In this document: one piece after another, positions 42,234-51,789 of the stretch
How positions within the stretch are numbered: position 1 is the stretch's first letter
Layout of the letters: each line of letters begins with the position of its first letter
Source: Candidatus [Bacteroides] periocalifornicus
Lineage (GTDB): Bacteria; Bacteroidota; Bacteroidia; Bacteroidales; CAJPTX01
Direction of reading: 5' to 3'
Assembly (NCBI GenBank): GCA_001421095.1
Contig: LIIK01000012.1
Span: forward strand, 1-56,379
DNA length: 56,379 bases
Program-made: the position numbers and the translations under genes
The notes under the pieces: generated by a model
The model's database searches: none
What the model was told of the DNA's origin: nothing
The model's input: the letters and a program-made list of their open reading frames with translations, nothing else

Positions 42234-42261
42234 AGGGAGGCACGGTAGCCCATGCCTCCCT
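42234..42261 (-). terminator. Terminator of the T9SS protease gene
   Basis: AGGGAGGCA and TGCCTCCCT pair; on the minus strand the stem is followed by TTATTTTG, 26 nt past the stop. Confidence 0.75.
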
Positions 42262-42286
42262 CTCTGTAGGGTAAAACTAAGGAATC

Positions 42287-45200
42287 CTACTGTTTCACCA
42301 CCTGTTGGGTTTTCTGCTCCCCTTGCCCTTTCAGCACCAGCAGGTATAGCCCTGCGGGAAGATTCGGCAGCCTAAGCACCACGCGCTCCTCGCCTTGCAG
42401 TAATTGCGCATACACCACTACGCCCTGCGTATTCAGCAGTTCTACTCGCTCTACAGCAGCCACACCCGTTAGCGTTAGCTCGCCAGCAAATGGGTTGGGC
42501 ATCGCTAGCACTTGGTTCAGTGAGCTCCCATCTACCGCTATAGGGGGATCTGGTGGATTGGGATTACCGTTCTTCTCTAGCACCACCTTAATTTCTTGCG
42601 GTTTACTAGCCACCGTAAGCGTTCCCTTAGTGGGATTGTAACCCTCCTTGGCCACGGTGAAGGTGTAGTCACCATTGGGCAACTCTATGGTTGCTTTCCC
42701 GTTGGCAGCTGTATTTTTTGACACCTCGCCCACCGTGACGACAGCCCCGGACAGCAGTCCCTTAGCATCTTTCACCTCAAAGATTACAGGGTACACAGGT
42801 TGTAGATATGCCGTTATGGTGGCATCGGCATCCACCCTGCCCATAGTATGCACTAGTGCCGTATCGCCGTTGTCTGACCAGAACACAAGCGCATACCCCT
42901 TGCTTGGCACCACCGTTACAGGCTTGGCGATGCTACCCGTGGCCACTGTTTGCTGGGTTGCCAGTTTACCATCTACCATGAAGGTAGCAGCTCCCTCTGG
43001 CACTACGCGGTAGGTAATAGCCACAGAATCCGTTCCACGGAATATGGCCCGCTGGGTGTAGTTGCTGTAGACTCCGTGGTTTAGCCGAAGAGTAGCATCA
43101 GTCCCCCCATCCTCCCAGCGGACAAATTTATACTCCGCAGCTGGTACAGCCTTCACTGCAAGCGGTTTATCACCTTGCCCCACCTCTTGCTCTGCAACCC
43201 CATGCTGGATAGTACCATCGGAGAGCTCCATATCGAACGTGCCAGCATCCTTTGGCACAGCCTCGTAGGCTATCGTAACCTTCTCGGAGGTGGGCTTAGC
43301 AATAGCCACATTGTCCACCTCTACTGCGTATCGCCACTCGGCATCATAGTGCCATCTCAGCTGGAAGAATCGCTTTCCTGCCAGCTCCGATGCAGGGATA
43401 ATATCCACAGCCTGGGTAGCAAAGTAGACGGGTGTAAATGCACGTACATCAGTCCACTCACCCTCATCCACCCGAATCTGCATGGCAAACACCTCACCGT
43501 AGAGTTCCTGGTAGGCATAGGTCTGGCTCACTATCAATTCGCTATTCCACCCATCGCCTAGCAGGTAGCGAGGCGAGTAGAGATCAGATACCGTATGCGA
43601 ATCCATCGGCATAATCTTGGTATTGCAAGCAGCAAAAGTTCCCTCGAGCTTGGGTAGTTCAGTCTGGCTCTCGGTGGTCAAAAACCAAGGGTTGTAGGTT
43701 GGTCCTGAGCTTACAGTATACCAACCCTCGCCAAAGTTGCCCTGCTCAAAGCCGTTGCGTTCGGGCAGTGGCATATACTTACCAAACAGGGCGATCACGC
43801 TTATATCAGCCTTTACGGCCAGATCCTTACGGTTGGGATTCTCCTCCCCATCACTCCAACCACGGAAATAGTAGTTCTCGAACGGTTCGGCCACCACCTC
43901 AGCACCATCGCCATTAAACCTGACACTCTGCGAAGTAGCACCCCTAGCTATTCGCCCACCCTCGGCAGCCGAGTAGTTTAGAGATAGCTCTATGGCCTTG
44001 AACTCTGCCTGACTCTTTAGAGGGGCGGTTATCGCCCTATCTTGCCGAGGGTTATCCATCTTCCCATCGCTCCACCGTTCGAAGAGATAGCCTGGCTTTG
44101 GGAGTGCCATCACAGATTCTGCATCAGCACCATTAGCCACCACCTGTTCGGCAGGCCCTACAATCACGCCCATCTCAGCTGGTGCAGAATACCTCAGCGA
44201 AATGGTAGGAACCCCCAATACTACTTGCAGCTCTATGGGTTTCCCCTCAGCGAGATCCACCTCTTTTAGCACTGTGGTATATCCATCCTTAAGCACCTCA
44301 ATCCCATATTTAGCACCCTGCCTAAGGTAGCATACCACCCTACCCGCTGCATCAGTCTGGTTTGGCGAGCTACCCACAATCACCGTGGCATCTTGCAGAG
44401 GATGTACCCCATCGGTAACCACCACAGACACTGGCCAAAGCTCCCCTTGCACCACCTCAAATGTCCCTTCTGCAGGCTCTACTAGGTAACGGTCTGTCTC
44501 GTAAGCCGTACCTGTAGCGGTCTTCACCGTGTAGAGCCCTATGGGTAGCGCTCTGCTAACATCCACCGCATTCCCCTTGGCATCGTGTACCGTGAAGCAG
44601 CCCTTGGATTGCGGGTTGGGCAGGCTAAGGGTATCGCTCTCGTTCACTAGCGAAGTGTAGTTGTAGAGCAGCTCTACGGGCGTACCAACGGTATACCTAG
44701 CACTCCGAACAGCCACCTTCACTGGGCGCTTAGCCACGGTAAAGTTCTTCTGCACAGATGCTGAAGAATGCCAAACACCGCTGCTGGGTTGGCTTACCCA
44801 TAGCACAGCCTCACCGGGCATCCCTATATGCAGATTGCCGTCAACACCCGTAACCACAGTCGGATTGGTAGATGTAAAGGTTACTGGTAGCCCTGAATCA
44901 ACTGTCACGCTGGCATCTACTGGATCATCGCCATATACATAATCTGTTTTCGCCAACGTCCACGTAAACCCTTGCTCCTGGCCAAGATGCAGCTCATAGC
45001 CCTTGCGAGTACCATTCTCTGCCACCACGTAGAGCAGAATGGGCTGGGTGAGATCCACCGCAGTTCCACCGCTTGTTAGTACCCTTCCATTCAGCTGCAA
45101 TGTCGCATTTTCTGATACCGTAAAGTTCATCTTAACCTCTGTGGGGTCGGTCAACTTACCGTTAGCCGTGGGTATGCTGATTACGGTGATGGGTGTGGGC

Positions 45201-48200
45201 GTAGCAACCACAGGGTTCAGCAATCCAGCATTATTAGCAGGTTCTAACGAGAGGGTGAGCAAATCGCATTCCGCGGATTTCCCCTCTGCAAAGGTCAGCT
45301 CGATACTCTGGGTAATCTCCTTTCTACCAAACGGTTTTCCTTTAGCCACTACCGTTACAGGCGTGGTAAAATCGAACACTGTAGCCTTAGTGATGGGCTG
45401 CCCGCCGTAGTAGAAATTCACACCTGGCCAAATGCCTACGAATTCCGCACCCACCACGTGAGCCTGTGGCGTACCCTTGGCAAAATGGACTGTATAGGCA
45501 TTCGCCCCCGTCTCGTTATATCCCTCCTGTCCTGTGAAATGGAACGAATCGATAAGTTCAGTAATCGACTCCCAGATACCGCCCGAAGTCGCATCGAGCC
45601 TGCTAGCATCATGAGTGGCTATCGACACCATCATATCGCCGCTCACACTGGCAGCATTCCGCGGTCCCTCGTCAAAGGTGAACTCCGCGAAATAATCACT
45701 AGGCAGCCCTCCTGTAGTCCTTACATAGTCGAACCACTTGATCTCGCCTGCAGTGAGCGCCCTCGTACTACCACGCAGCAACTTCAGGTTCACATCCATC
45801 TTCCCGCACACCACAAGCTTCTTCACCTGCTGCACATCAAACCGTGGAATATCCTCCCCCTCACTCCGAGCAATGCTACACTCCTGCCCATCGAGATAAA
45901 CCGCCACCTTGCAAGAACGCCCCGTAAAGTATGAATTCTTGATATCGCTTACCGTAATGGCCAGATGGTGCCACTTCCCAGGAATTAGCGTATTTTCCAC
46001 CGTGAATACTCTCTTCTCCTCGCCAATCTCTATAGCCAGCGCATTATCTGGCACTCCCGCAGCCACATGGTAGGTTGTGAATACCTTGAACCCGCTTGCA
46101 TAGAGGAGGATTCCCGTCTGCGGCTTATCCATTCTGAAAATCGTCTCCACCGTCCACTCTGTGAAGTCCGCATCGCCAAACCACTCGGCCATCCCGTTCG
46201 CCTCCACATATTCCTTGCTGCCATCCAGACTGCGAATGGCCAATGAGTAGAGCCCATCCACCTCGGGTAGCACGCAAAAAGCGGAAGCCTCTATGGTATT
46301 ATTCTCTGCCACCACCACGGGGTTCTCCTGTAGCACCACCCGCACAGTGTGAGTGCCCACCGAGTGGAAATCACCCGTGGTAGCAAGCGTGAATTCTCGG
46401 CTCCCTGAGTAGGAGGCCAACGCCCCATCGCCAGTGCAGTCCAGCTCCTCCTCCTCCTCGGTAGCACCATTATCCACCGAAATCTGAACCTTCACCTTTC
46501 CGTTAAATGGCGCATCGCTACGGTTGGTTAGGGTTAACTTTAGCGGTTGGGTTGCACTCAGATTCTGCCCGCTCTCCCCCACGTCAAGCTTAGTCAGTGC
46601 CAAATCGCCACGGTTCGGGTAAGAGCCCTCCATTAGGTTGATGGCGCAATCCTGCATATCACCAGCCTTGATGCTTTTGCACGGATCGCCAGCCTCGCCT
46701 GCAGATGCCAGCATTAGCCGCATTCGCTTTATGCCCAAAGAGCAATCTGGACTCACCTTGAGAGGAAGCGTAACCGTAGGATCATAGCCAGAACCCACCC
46801 CACATTCTATGCGTTCGCGCTCGTCAAACGTTAGATTTCCATCCCAATCCACCCAAACCGTCAGCTTCCAGCCCTCGGGTATGTTGCCCTTGAGCGTAAC
46901 AGTTAACGGGATCTCCCCATCACCCTGGTAGACTTTCAGAGGGCTCTCGAGCGTGTAGCGCATAGCACCCGTATTGTACATCGAGAGGTTCAGCACACTG
47001 TCGTAAGCCCGTATCGACCTTATAATCTGGGAATCATAGTACCCGGTCTCTGGCAGATGGGTTGGTATGCAGTAGCCATCGTGCACCGCATGGTATACCA
47101 GCGTATTATCCTTCCCATTGGTATCCTCTCCATCTATGGCAACCCGCGTCCAGAGAGGAGTGGCACGCTTTACTCGCAGTTTCTTAGACAGGGTTAGCAC
47201 ATTCTCGCCCGGGGCTAATGGTGGAAGCGGCTCTGTGATTAGGAACTCATTACGCCCTATTACATTCGCGGTTACCCCCTTCTGCTCGGTAAGCCAACGG
47301 TTGAAAATATGGAGGGTTACGGGAATCTCTGCCTCCTCTTCATTTCCCTGATGCACAGCCTCTACACCTGTAAGGGTGAGTGGATTCTTGGGATACACCT
47401 GCTCCACCTCGGCAATCCAACCGAAAGCTCTTCCGCCCACTGCCGACACGAATTTCATCAGCACCCCACCATCGGCAGCCTCTGATATATAGACTAGCGG
47501 CGCATCGGTAAACTGCAGCGTATCGCCTGTTAGTATCGCACGTTCCCGCTCGCCCGAAGGATCTAGCGATGTCGGGGTGTCCACGGTGAATATGGAGAGC
47601 GTACCCGCATCCTTTATGGTGCTAAACCGGCGGAACAGCACCCGAATCTTCATCCCCGGGTCGGCTGGCAGGAACTTTATGGTACTTTCCTGCTGGGGAG
47701 AATGGGGTTTCATCATTCCGCCATCGTCAGTAAAATAGACCTTCTCGTCCACCGTGTAGCTGAGCTTAGGATCCACCGTTACTGGCCCTAGCATTGTAGT
47801 CACCGTCTCTGAGTAGGGCATTGGCACCACCCTGCCCATGCTGTATACCGTGTGGGTAGCCGTTGCGTTAGCCTGTGGATTCAAGGGATCAGCCACACAC
47901 TCAAACTTCACCTCCATCATCTCCCCCCTTTGCTCGGTGGTGCTTAGGTCAACCGACAGATTGAACAGCCGACTCTCCCGCCCTTTCAGCTCCTCAAAAT
48001 GCTGTGCATTTACCCACTCACCGTTCCTGTAGGCCTTCACCCATAGATTCTTAATAGGCTTGGTGCTGAGATTGGAGAGCATCAGTCTAAAGGATTCCTT
48101 ACCTAGAAAACCGCCATCCTTCGGAGCATTGAGCAACGTTAGTTCCACGGCAGGCTTAGGTGCAGAGCGCTCCAGTGCTATTTGGCTTAGCACCAAACCA

Positions 48201-51200
48201 TCCTTCTTGCCCTTGCCGGCGAATTCTATTGCCACCTGGTGCTTTATACCTGTAGGGAGTTCAAAGTACCAATCCTGGTCATAACCATTGGATTGCTGCA
48301 CTGTACTTCCATCTAGGCTCGCGAGTATATCCCTACCATCTACCCCCGCCTTCACCCGCATTTGGGCTGTGGTCAAATCCGCCTCGTTTGCCACATCCAG
48401 CATACCAGAGAGGTGGAGGTAAACCGACTCTCCCTGCACACCGCTAAGATCCACCTCGCAGAGGCTTATGGTTGCCTGATTATCCGCATTCCCAGGCGAA
48501 AAGTAGTCGGTAGTGTCGAAATCCTCCTTATCCTGCGTGCATGTAATACCGTATAGGCTAGATCCTTGAGGCAAACCTGGGAGTGTAGTGTATACATACT
48601 TACCCCCCACATTCACCCCAGCCCTCAGGCTAATGTAAACTGACGGTGTACGGGTAAAGGTCTCGCTGAAAGGCAGATCATCTACCTTCACCCTCACTGG
48701 CTGCGTTTGTTGCACCTCCACACCCACCGCTCGTTTCCCGTAGGTCTTGCCATCAGCTAGCAGCACTGCCACTGATAGCACTGGACGTTTTACCCCCTCC
48801 AGCACCCCAGCAGGTATGGTGAATGTGGTGCTACTAGCATTGGGCGTTGTGCCTATCTGCCGAAAAACCTCCTCCGCGTCAGGATCGGCCAGCAATACCG
48901 CATACCCATTTGTCGCTAACGGTTCTTCATCCCACACTAATTGGGCATTGTCTGTAGAGCATGGAGAAGACTGCCCTTCCACCCGTAGATTCTTGGGCTG
49001 GGGAGCTATCACGAACGGTTGAGTACTCCTTGCTACTCGCCCGTTAGCATCTACCACACGCACATGGGCTTTCGCCGTAAGGGGGGCATCTGTGGGTATT
49101 CGCACGCTGTACGTGTGTTCTGTTCCAGCACCAGACAGTTTCGCAAGGGACTGCCAATTCTCACCACCGTCATACGTGAGCTCTGCCACAGCTGGAGTCT
49201 CTATACCCTCCACTATCAGCAGCGTACTCTGCCCCGGCACTAGAACCATACCGTCTGCAGGGGCTACTACTCTCGGCTCCACTTTATCGAAATACCATGT
49301 AAGAACGTACCCCTGCTTACCCGCCACCTCCTTGCCCACCACATTTACCAACACGCTAGGAGAACCGTTAAGTTCCACTGGGGTAAGGGTTACCTGCTCT
49401 AGGTTATTTAGCGTATCTACCCCTCTAGAGGCCAAGTCTTCCACATGCCCTTTGGTCGGGTTGCATACCCAGGGAAGGAAGCTTGTGCCGCCCACTGACA
49501 GTGAGAGATCCAGGTTGTTCACCAGTGCCTTTTGCCCGTAATCAGCAGCTTTAGCCACAGCCTGGTCGTCCCATATTAGCATCACACGCACCCCGCTGCA
49601 TCCCTTGGGTATCGTTATGGTATGCGAGTATTTTCCCCCAGCCTCCAATTCGCCTTGCCAATACCATCCCTGCTCTATAGCCTCCACAGCGCGCTCGGCA
49701 TTCATTATGCCATAGCCGTACTGGAAATCTGGCCCAGGCCTCCCCCCATCTGTAGCCGTATTGGCCAATACGCCTCTAAGCAGCGCCGAGGGTATCGATG
49801 CCCCACTATGCAGCTGGGCGTAGCGCTCGCTCACCAGTGCCGCATGCCCAGTAACGGTAGGGCAAGCCATGCTGGTGCCATCCATTCTACCGTAGCCATT
49901 ATCCGATAGGGTGCTGTAAACATCTACCCCCTTTGCGCAAATGGTGGGGAAGAGCCTACCATCATCCTGCGGACCCCAGCTGCTGAATGTCGACATTGCT
50001 CCCAGCTCATCCACAGCGCCCACATAGAGCGCATTCTTGGCTCGGGTAGTGGCCGTTCCATAACCCGGCTTGCCGTACAATTCTGCAACCTCTTTGGTGC
50101 ACGAGCCCTGATCATTCCCCGCCGCAAATATGTGGGTTAGCGTTGGGTAAACACCCACCAGGTAATCGAGATTGTAATCCGATGTCTTGTAGCCCAATAG
50201 GTTAATATACCCACAGAGATTCCTGAGGTAGATACCATAGCTATTCTGGGTGAGGGTGATACCGAAATCCCCGGTAGCCTGGGCCATCTCCTGCTGGTTG
50301 TTAAGCCCATTGCGCTGCTTGTTGAAATTGTAGGCCCACGCTTTCGCCTTGGGGGCCATACCCCTAGCATCCGGATCGAGTAGCCCTGCGCCAAGCACAG
50401 AACCTGCCACGTGCGAACCATGATCGTCAAAGAGCTCAAACTCCTGCACCGCCACTCTAGCACCGAAATCAACATGCGGAGTTACATTCGCATCCCATAT
50501 TCCAATGTGCACCCCATCGCCCAGCAAGCCGCGCCCACCCTGCTGGGGCGAAACGTTCAGCTTGCTTGCACGGCCCAGCAGCCTGCCGCTATAGTTGTAA
50601 AGCTCTGCCGATGGCGCATCTAGAGCCAGACGAAGCACCCAGGGTATACCCGCCAATCGGGATACTGCGTCCATTGGCACAGTGGCGTAGGCCGTGCGAA
50701 ATAGCCCGCCCAGCTCCACATCTACCCCACCCTGCTCGGCCAAAACCCGCCGTACCAACGGTTCTGTGGCATTTGGCGCATAGTGGATGGCCACCCGAAC
50801 AGCGCTATCGCCCACACTGGCGTAATCTGGTATCTGCCGCCGTTGCAGAGCCGCATCCAGCTTCCATTCAGGGGCTATGGGTACCAACGAGACAATCCCC
50901 GCAGCCCGTCCCGACCCGTTTACATCCACCCCCTCACGGATCAATGCCCACCAAGAATACCCCCCAAGGTAATCGCCCAGCGTAATACCAGCCCGCGCCC
51001 ACTGCTCTACCTGCGCAACTGACGGCAGCTCGGCCAGCTGCACCAGCGCATTGTGCTGACCATTCGTTGGAACTCCCAATCCGCTCAAAGACTTCATATG
51101 CCCACGGGTCGAATGCAACACTGCGCTCTCCCCGGGTATCACAGCCCTTCCGGCAAGCCATATCGCCCGCTGCCCTCGCCCTAGCAGAGGGAGCAATATG

Positions 51201-51232
51201 GCCAGTAAGCAAATAGTAAAAATCCTACGCAT
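42287..51232 (-). CDS. Giant T9SS-secreted subtilisin-like (S8) protease with adhesin-type domains
   Basis: 2981 residues. Signal peptide (1-20), then a prodomain-like region (to about 230). The S8 catalytic domain (about 235-520) has Asp247 (GIWDANV), His271 (DDHGSHVAG), Asn373 (AAGNDQG) and Ser454 (DGTSMACP), all intact. Then Ig/fibronectin-like modules; a GEVED domain (about 1385-1540, WVDWDGNLTFDERER); a LamG-like module (about 1665-1790); carboxypeptidase-regulatory-like domains (about 2270 and 2840); four divergent-InlB-type repeats (about 2340-2480 and 2655-2810, ending FERWSDG, FRGWSDG, FVRWEDG, VFWSDNG); a cleaved-adhesin/MAM-like domain (about 2487-2652, GFEQGNFGEGW); and a C-terminal type A T9SS sorting domain (MPNPFAGELTL to the end). 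Probably secreted and surface-anchored; adjacent to the heme-uptake genes. Confidence 0.92.
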   Translation of the reverse strand: MRRIFTICLLAILLPLLGRGQRAIWLAGRAVIPGESAVLHSTRGHMKSLSGLGVPTNGQHNALVQLAELPSVAQVEQWARAGITLGDYLGGYSWWALIREGVDVNGSGRAAGIVSLVPIAPEWKLDAALQRRQIPDYASVGDSAVRVAIHYAPNATEPLVRRVLAEQGGVDVELGGLFRTAYATVPMDAVSRLAGIPWVLRLALDAPSAELYNYSGRLLGRASKLNVSPQQGGRGLLGDGVHIGIWDANVTPHVDFGARVAVQEFELFDDHGSHVAGSVLGAGLLDPDARGMAPKAKAWAYNFNKQRNGLNNQQEMAQATGDFGITLTQNSYGIYLRNLCGYINLLGYKTSDYNLDYLVGVYPTLTHIFAAGNDQGSCTKEVAELYGKPGYGTATTRAKNALYVGAVDELGAMSTFSSWGPQDDGRLFPTICAKGVDVYSTLSDNGYGRMDGTSMACPTVTGHAALVSERYAQLHSGASIPSALLRGVLANTATDGGRPGPDFQYGYGIMNAERAVEAIEQGWYWQGELEAGGKYSHTITIPKGCSGVRVMLIWDDQAVAKAADYGQKALVNNLDLSLSVGGTSFLPWVCNPTKGHVEDLASRGVDTLNNLEQVTLTPVELNGSPSVLVNVVGKEVAGKQGYVLTWYFDKVEPRVVAPADGMVLVPGQSTLLIVEGIETPAVAELTYDGGENWQSLAKLSGAGTEHTYSVRIPTDAPLTAKAHVRVVDANGRVARSTQPFVIAPQPKNLRVEGQSSPCSTDNAQLVWDEEPLATNGYAVLLADPDAEEVFRQIGTTPNASSTTFTIPAGVLEGVKRPVLSVAVLLADGKTYGKRAVGVEVQQTQPVRVKVDDLPFSETFTRTPSVYISLRAGVNVGGKYVYTTLPGLPQGSSLYGITCTQDKEDFDTTDYFSPGNADNQATISLCEVDLSGVQGESVYLHLSGMLDVANEADLTTAQMRVKAGVDGRDILASLDGSTVQQSNGYDQDWYFELPTGIKHQVAIEFAGKGKKDGLVLSQIALERSAPKPAVELTLLNAPKDGGFLGKESFRLMLSNLSTKPIKNLWVKAYRNGEWVNAQHFEELKGRESRLFNLSVDLSTTEQRGEMMEVKFECVADPLNPQANATATHTVYSMGRVVPMPYSETVTTMLGPVTVDPKLSYTVDEKVYFTDDGGMMKPHSPQQESTIKFLPADPGMKIRVLFRRFSTIKDAGTLSIFTVDTPTSLDPSGERERAILTGDTLQFTDAPLVYISEAADGGVLMKFVSAVGGRAFGWIAEVEQVYPKNPLTLTGVEAVHQGNEEEAEIPVTLHIFNRWLTEQKGVTANVIGRNEFLITEPLPPLAPGENVLTLSKKLRVKRATPLWTRVAIDGEDTNGKDNTLVYHAVHDGYCIPTHLPETGYYDSQIIRSIRAYDSVLNLSMYNTGAMRYTLESPLKVYQGDGEIPLTVTLKGNIPEGWKLTVWVDWDGNLTFDERERIECGVGSGYDPTVTLPLKVSPDCSLGIKRMRLMLASAGEAGDPCKSIKAGDMQDCAINLMEGSYPNRGDLALTKLDVGESGQNLSATQPLKLTLTNRSDAPFNGKVKVQISVDNGATEEEEELDCTGDGALASYSGSREFTLATTGDFHSVGTHTVRVVLQENPVVVAENNTIEASAFCVLPEVDGLYSLAIRSLDGSKEYVEANGMAEWFGDADFTEWTVETIFRMDKPQTGILLYASGFKVFTTYHVAAGVPDNALAIEIGEEKRVFTVENTLIPGKWHHLAITVSDIKNSYFTGRSCKVAVYLDGQECSIARSEGEDIPRFDVQQVKKLVVCGKMDVNLKLLRGSTRALTAGEIKWFDYVRTTGGLPSDYFAEFTFDEGPRNAASVSGDMMVSIATHDASRLDATSGGIWESITELIDSFHFTGQEGYNETGANAYTVHFAKGTPQAHVVGAEFVGIWPGVNFYYGGQPITKATVFDFTTPVTVVAKGKPFGRKEITQSIELTFAEGKSAECDLLTLSLEPANNAGLLNPVVATPTPITVISIPTANGKLTDPTEVKMNFTVSENATLQLNGRVLTSGGTAVDLTQPILLYVVAENGTRKGYELHLGQEQGFTWTLAKTDYVYGDDPVDASVTVDSGLPVTFTSTNPTVVTGVDGNLHIGMPGEAVLWVSQPSSGVWHSSASVQKNFTVAKRPVKVAVRSARYTVGTPVELLYNYTSLVNESDTLSLPNPQSKGCFTVHDAKGNAVDVSRALPIGLYTVKTATGTAYETDRYLVEPAEGTFEVVQGELWPVSVVVTDGVHPLQDATVIVGSSPNQTDAAGRVVCYLRQGAKYGIEVLKDGYTTVLKEVDLAEGKPIELQVVLGVPTISLRYSAPAEMGVIVGPAEQVVANGADAESVMALPKPGYLFERWSDGKMDNPRQDRAITAPLKSQAEFKAIELSLNYSAAEGGRIARGATSQSVRFNGDGAEVVAEPFENYYFRGWSDGEENPNRKDLAVKADISVIALFGKYMPLPERNGFEQGNFGEGWYTVSSGPTYNPWFLTTESQTELPKLEGTFAACNTKIMPMDSHTVSDLYSPRYLLGDGWNSELIVSQTYAYQELYGEVFAMQIRVDEGEWTDVRAFTPVYFATQAVDIIPASELAGKRFFQLRWHYDAEWRYAVEVDNVAIAKPTSEKVTIAYEAVPKDAGTFDMELSDGTIQHGVAEQEVGQGDKPLAVKAVPAAEYKFVRWEDGGTDATLRLNHGVYSNYTQRAIFRGTDSVAITYRVVPEGAATFMVDGKLATQQTVATGSIAKPVTVVPSKGYALVFWSDNGDTALVHTMGRVDADATITAYLQPVYPVIFEVKDAKGLLSGAVVTVGEVSKNTAANGKATIELPNGDYTFTVAKEGYNPTKGTLTVASKPQEIKVVLEKNGNPNPPDPPIAVDGSSLNQVLAMPNPFAGELTLTGVAAVERVELLNTQGVVVYAQLLQGEERVVLRLPNLPAGLYLLVLKGQGEQKTQQVVKQ

Positions 51233-51535
51233 AACGAAACAACTTTAAAAACAATACTTTAGCATCGAAAAGAGGCCTTGAAACTGACTGCAAGATAGAA
51301 AAAATATAAATTATAGATCCATTCAGAATCTCTACTGCGCCGAAAAAGTTGATATCTTGCTTATGGAGAACGGGAATTTGCAGTCGCCATACAGCCTTCC
51401 ACGCCGCGAAGGTAGCCCGCCGAATAGATCTAAAATGGGGAATAGCCCCACGGCCTTGTATCTACAGGGGTTGTGGAGCATTTTTACTCTCCATATGCGC
51501 AGAGGCATGGACACCTCTATCAACCCTGTATTTTT
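51233..51535 (-). promoter_or_regulatory. Upstream region of the protease gene
   Basis: The minus-strand candidates for the -7 box are TACCTTCGC (51406-51414) and TATCTTGC near 51287-51295; neither is a perfect match. At 51436-51447 TGGGGAATAGCC repeats half of the element found before the hmuY genes, but 20 rather than 15 nt from the box. No gene is seen. Confidence 0.45.
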
Positions 51536-51780
51536 TTTTGTAGCGACGTGGCGTGCCGCGTCGCGCTCCCCCAAACACCGCGTCGCACTCCCCAACACCG
51601 CGTCGCGTCCCCCATCTGTAGGGGCGGGCCGAAAGTTGCCCGCCCACCTACAACACATTCCCCCCACCTACAACACATTGCCCACCTCCTACGCATTGCT
51701 CCGGGGTTTCCTACTGCGAGCACCTCCCTCCTACGCATTGCCCCGGGCTTCCTACCTCGAGTACCCGTCCTTCCCTAGGT
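51536..51780. repeat. Intergenic repeat cluster with short tandem units
   Basis: GTAGCGACGTGGCGTGCCGCGTCG (51540-51563) belongs to the dispersed palindrome family and is followed by near-tandem CACCGCGTCGC units (51576-51612). GTAGGGGCGGGCCGAAAGTTGCCCGCCC is at 51618-51645. Then ACCTACAACACATT occurs twice (51646-51683), and a roughly 40-bp unit with CCTCCTACGCATTGC..CCGGG.TTCCTAC occurs twice (51684-51769). Confidence 0.75.
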
Positions 51781-51789
51781 AGCAGCCCC

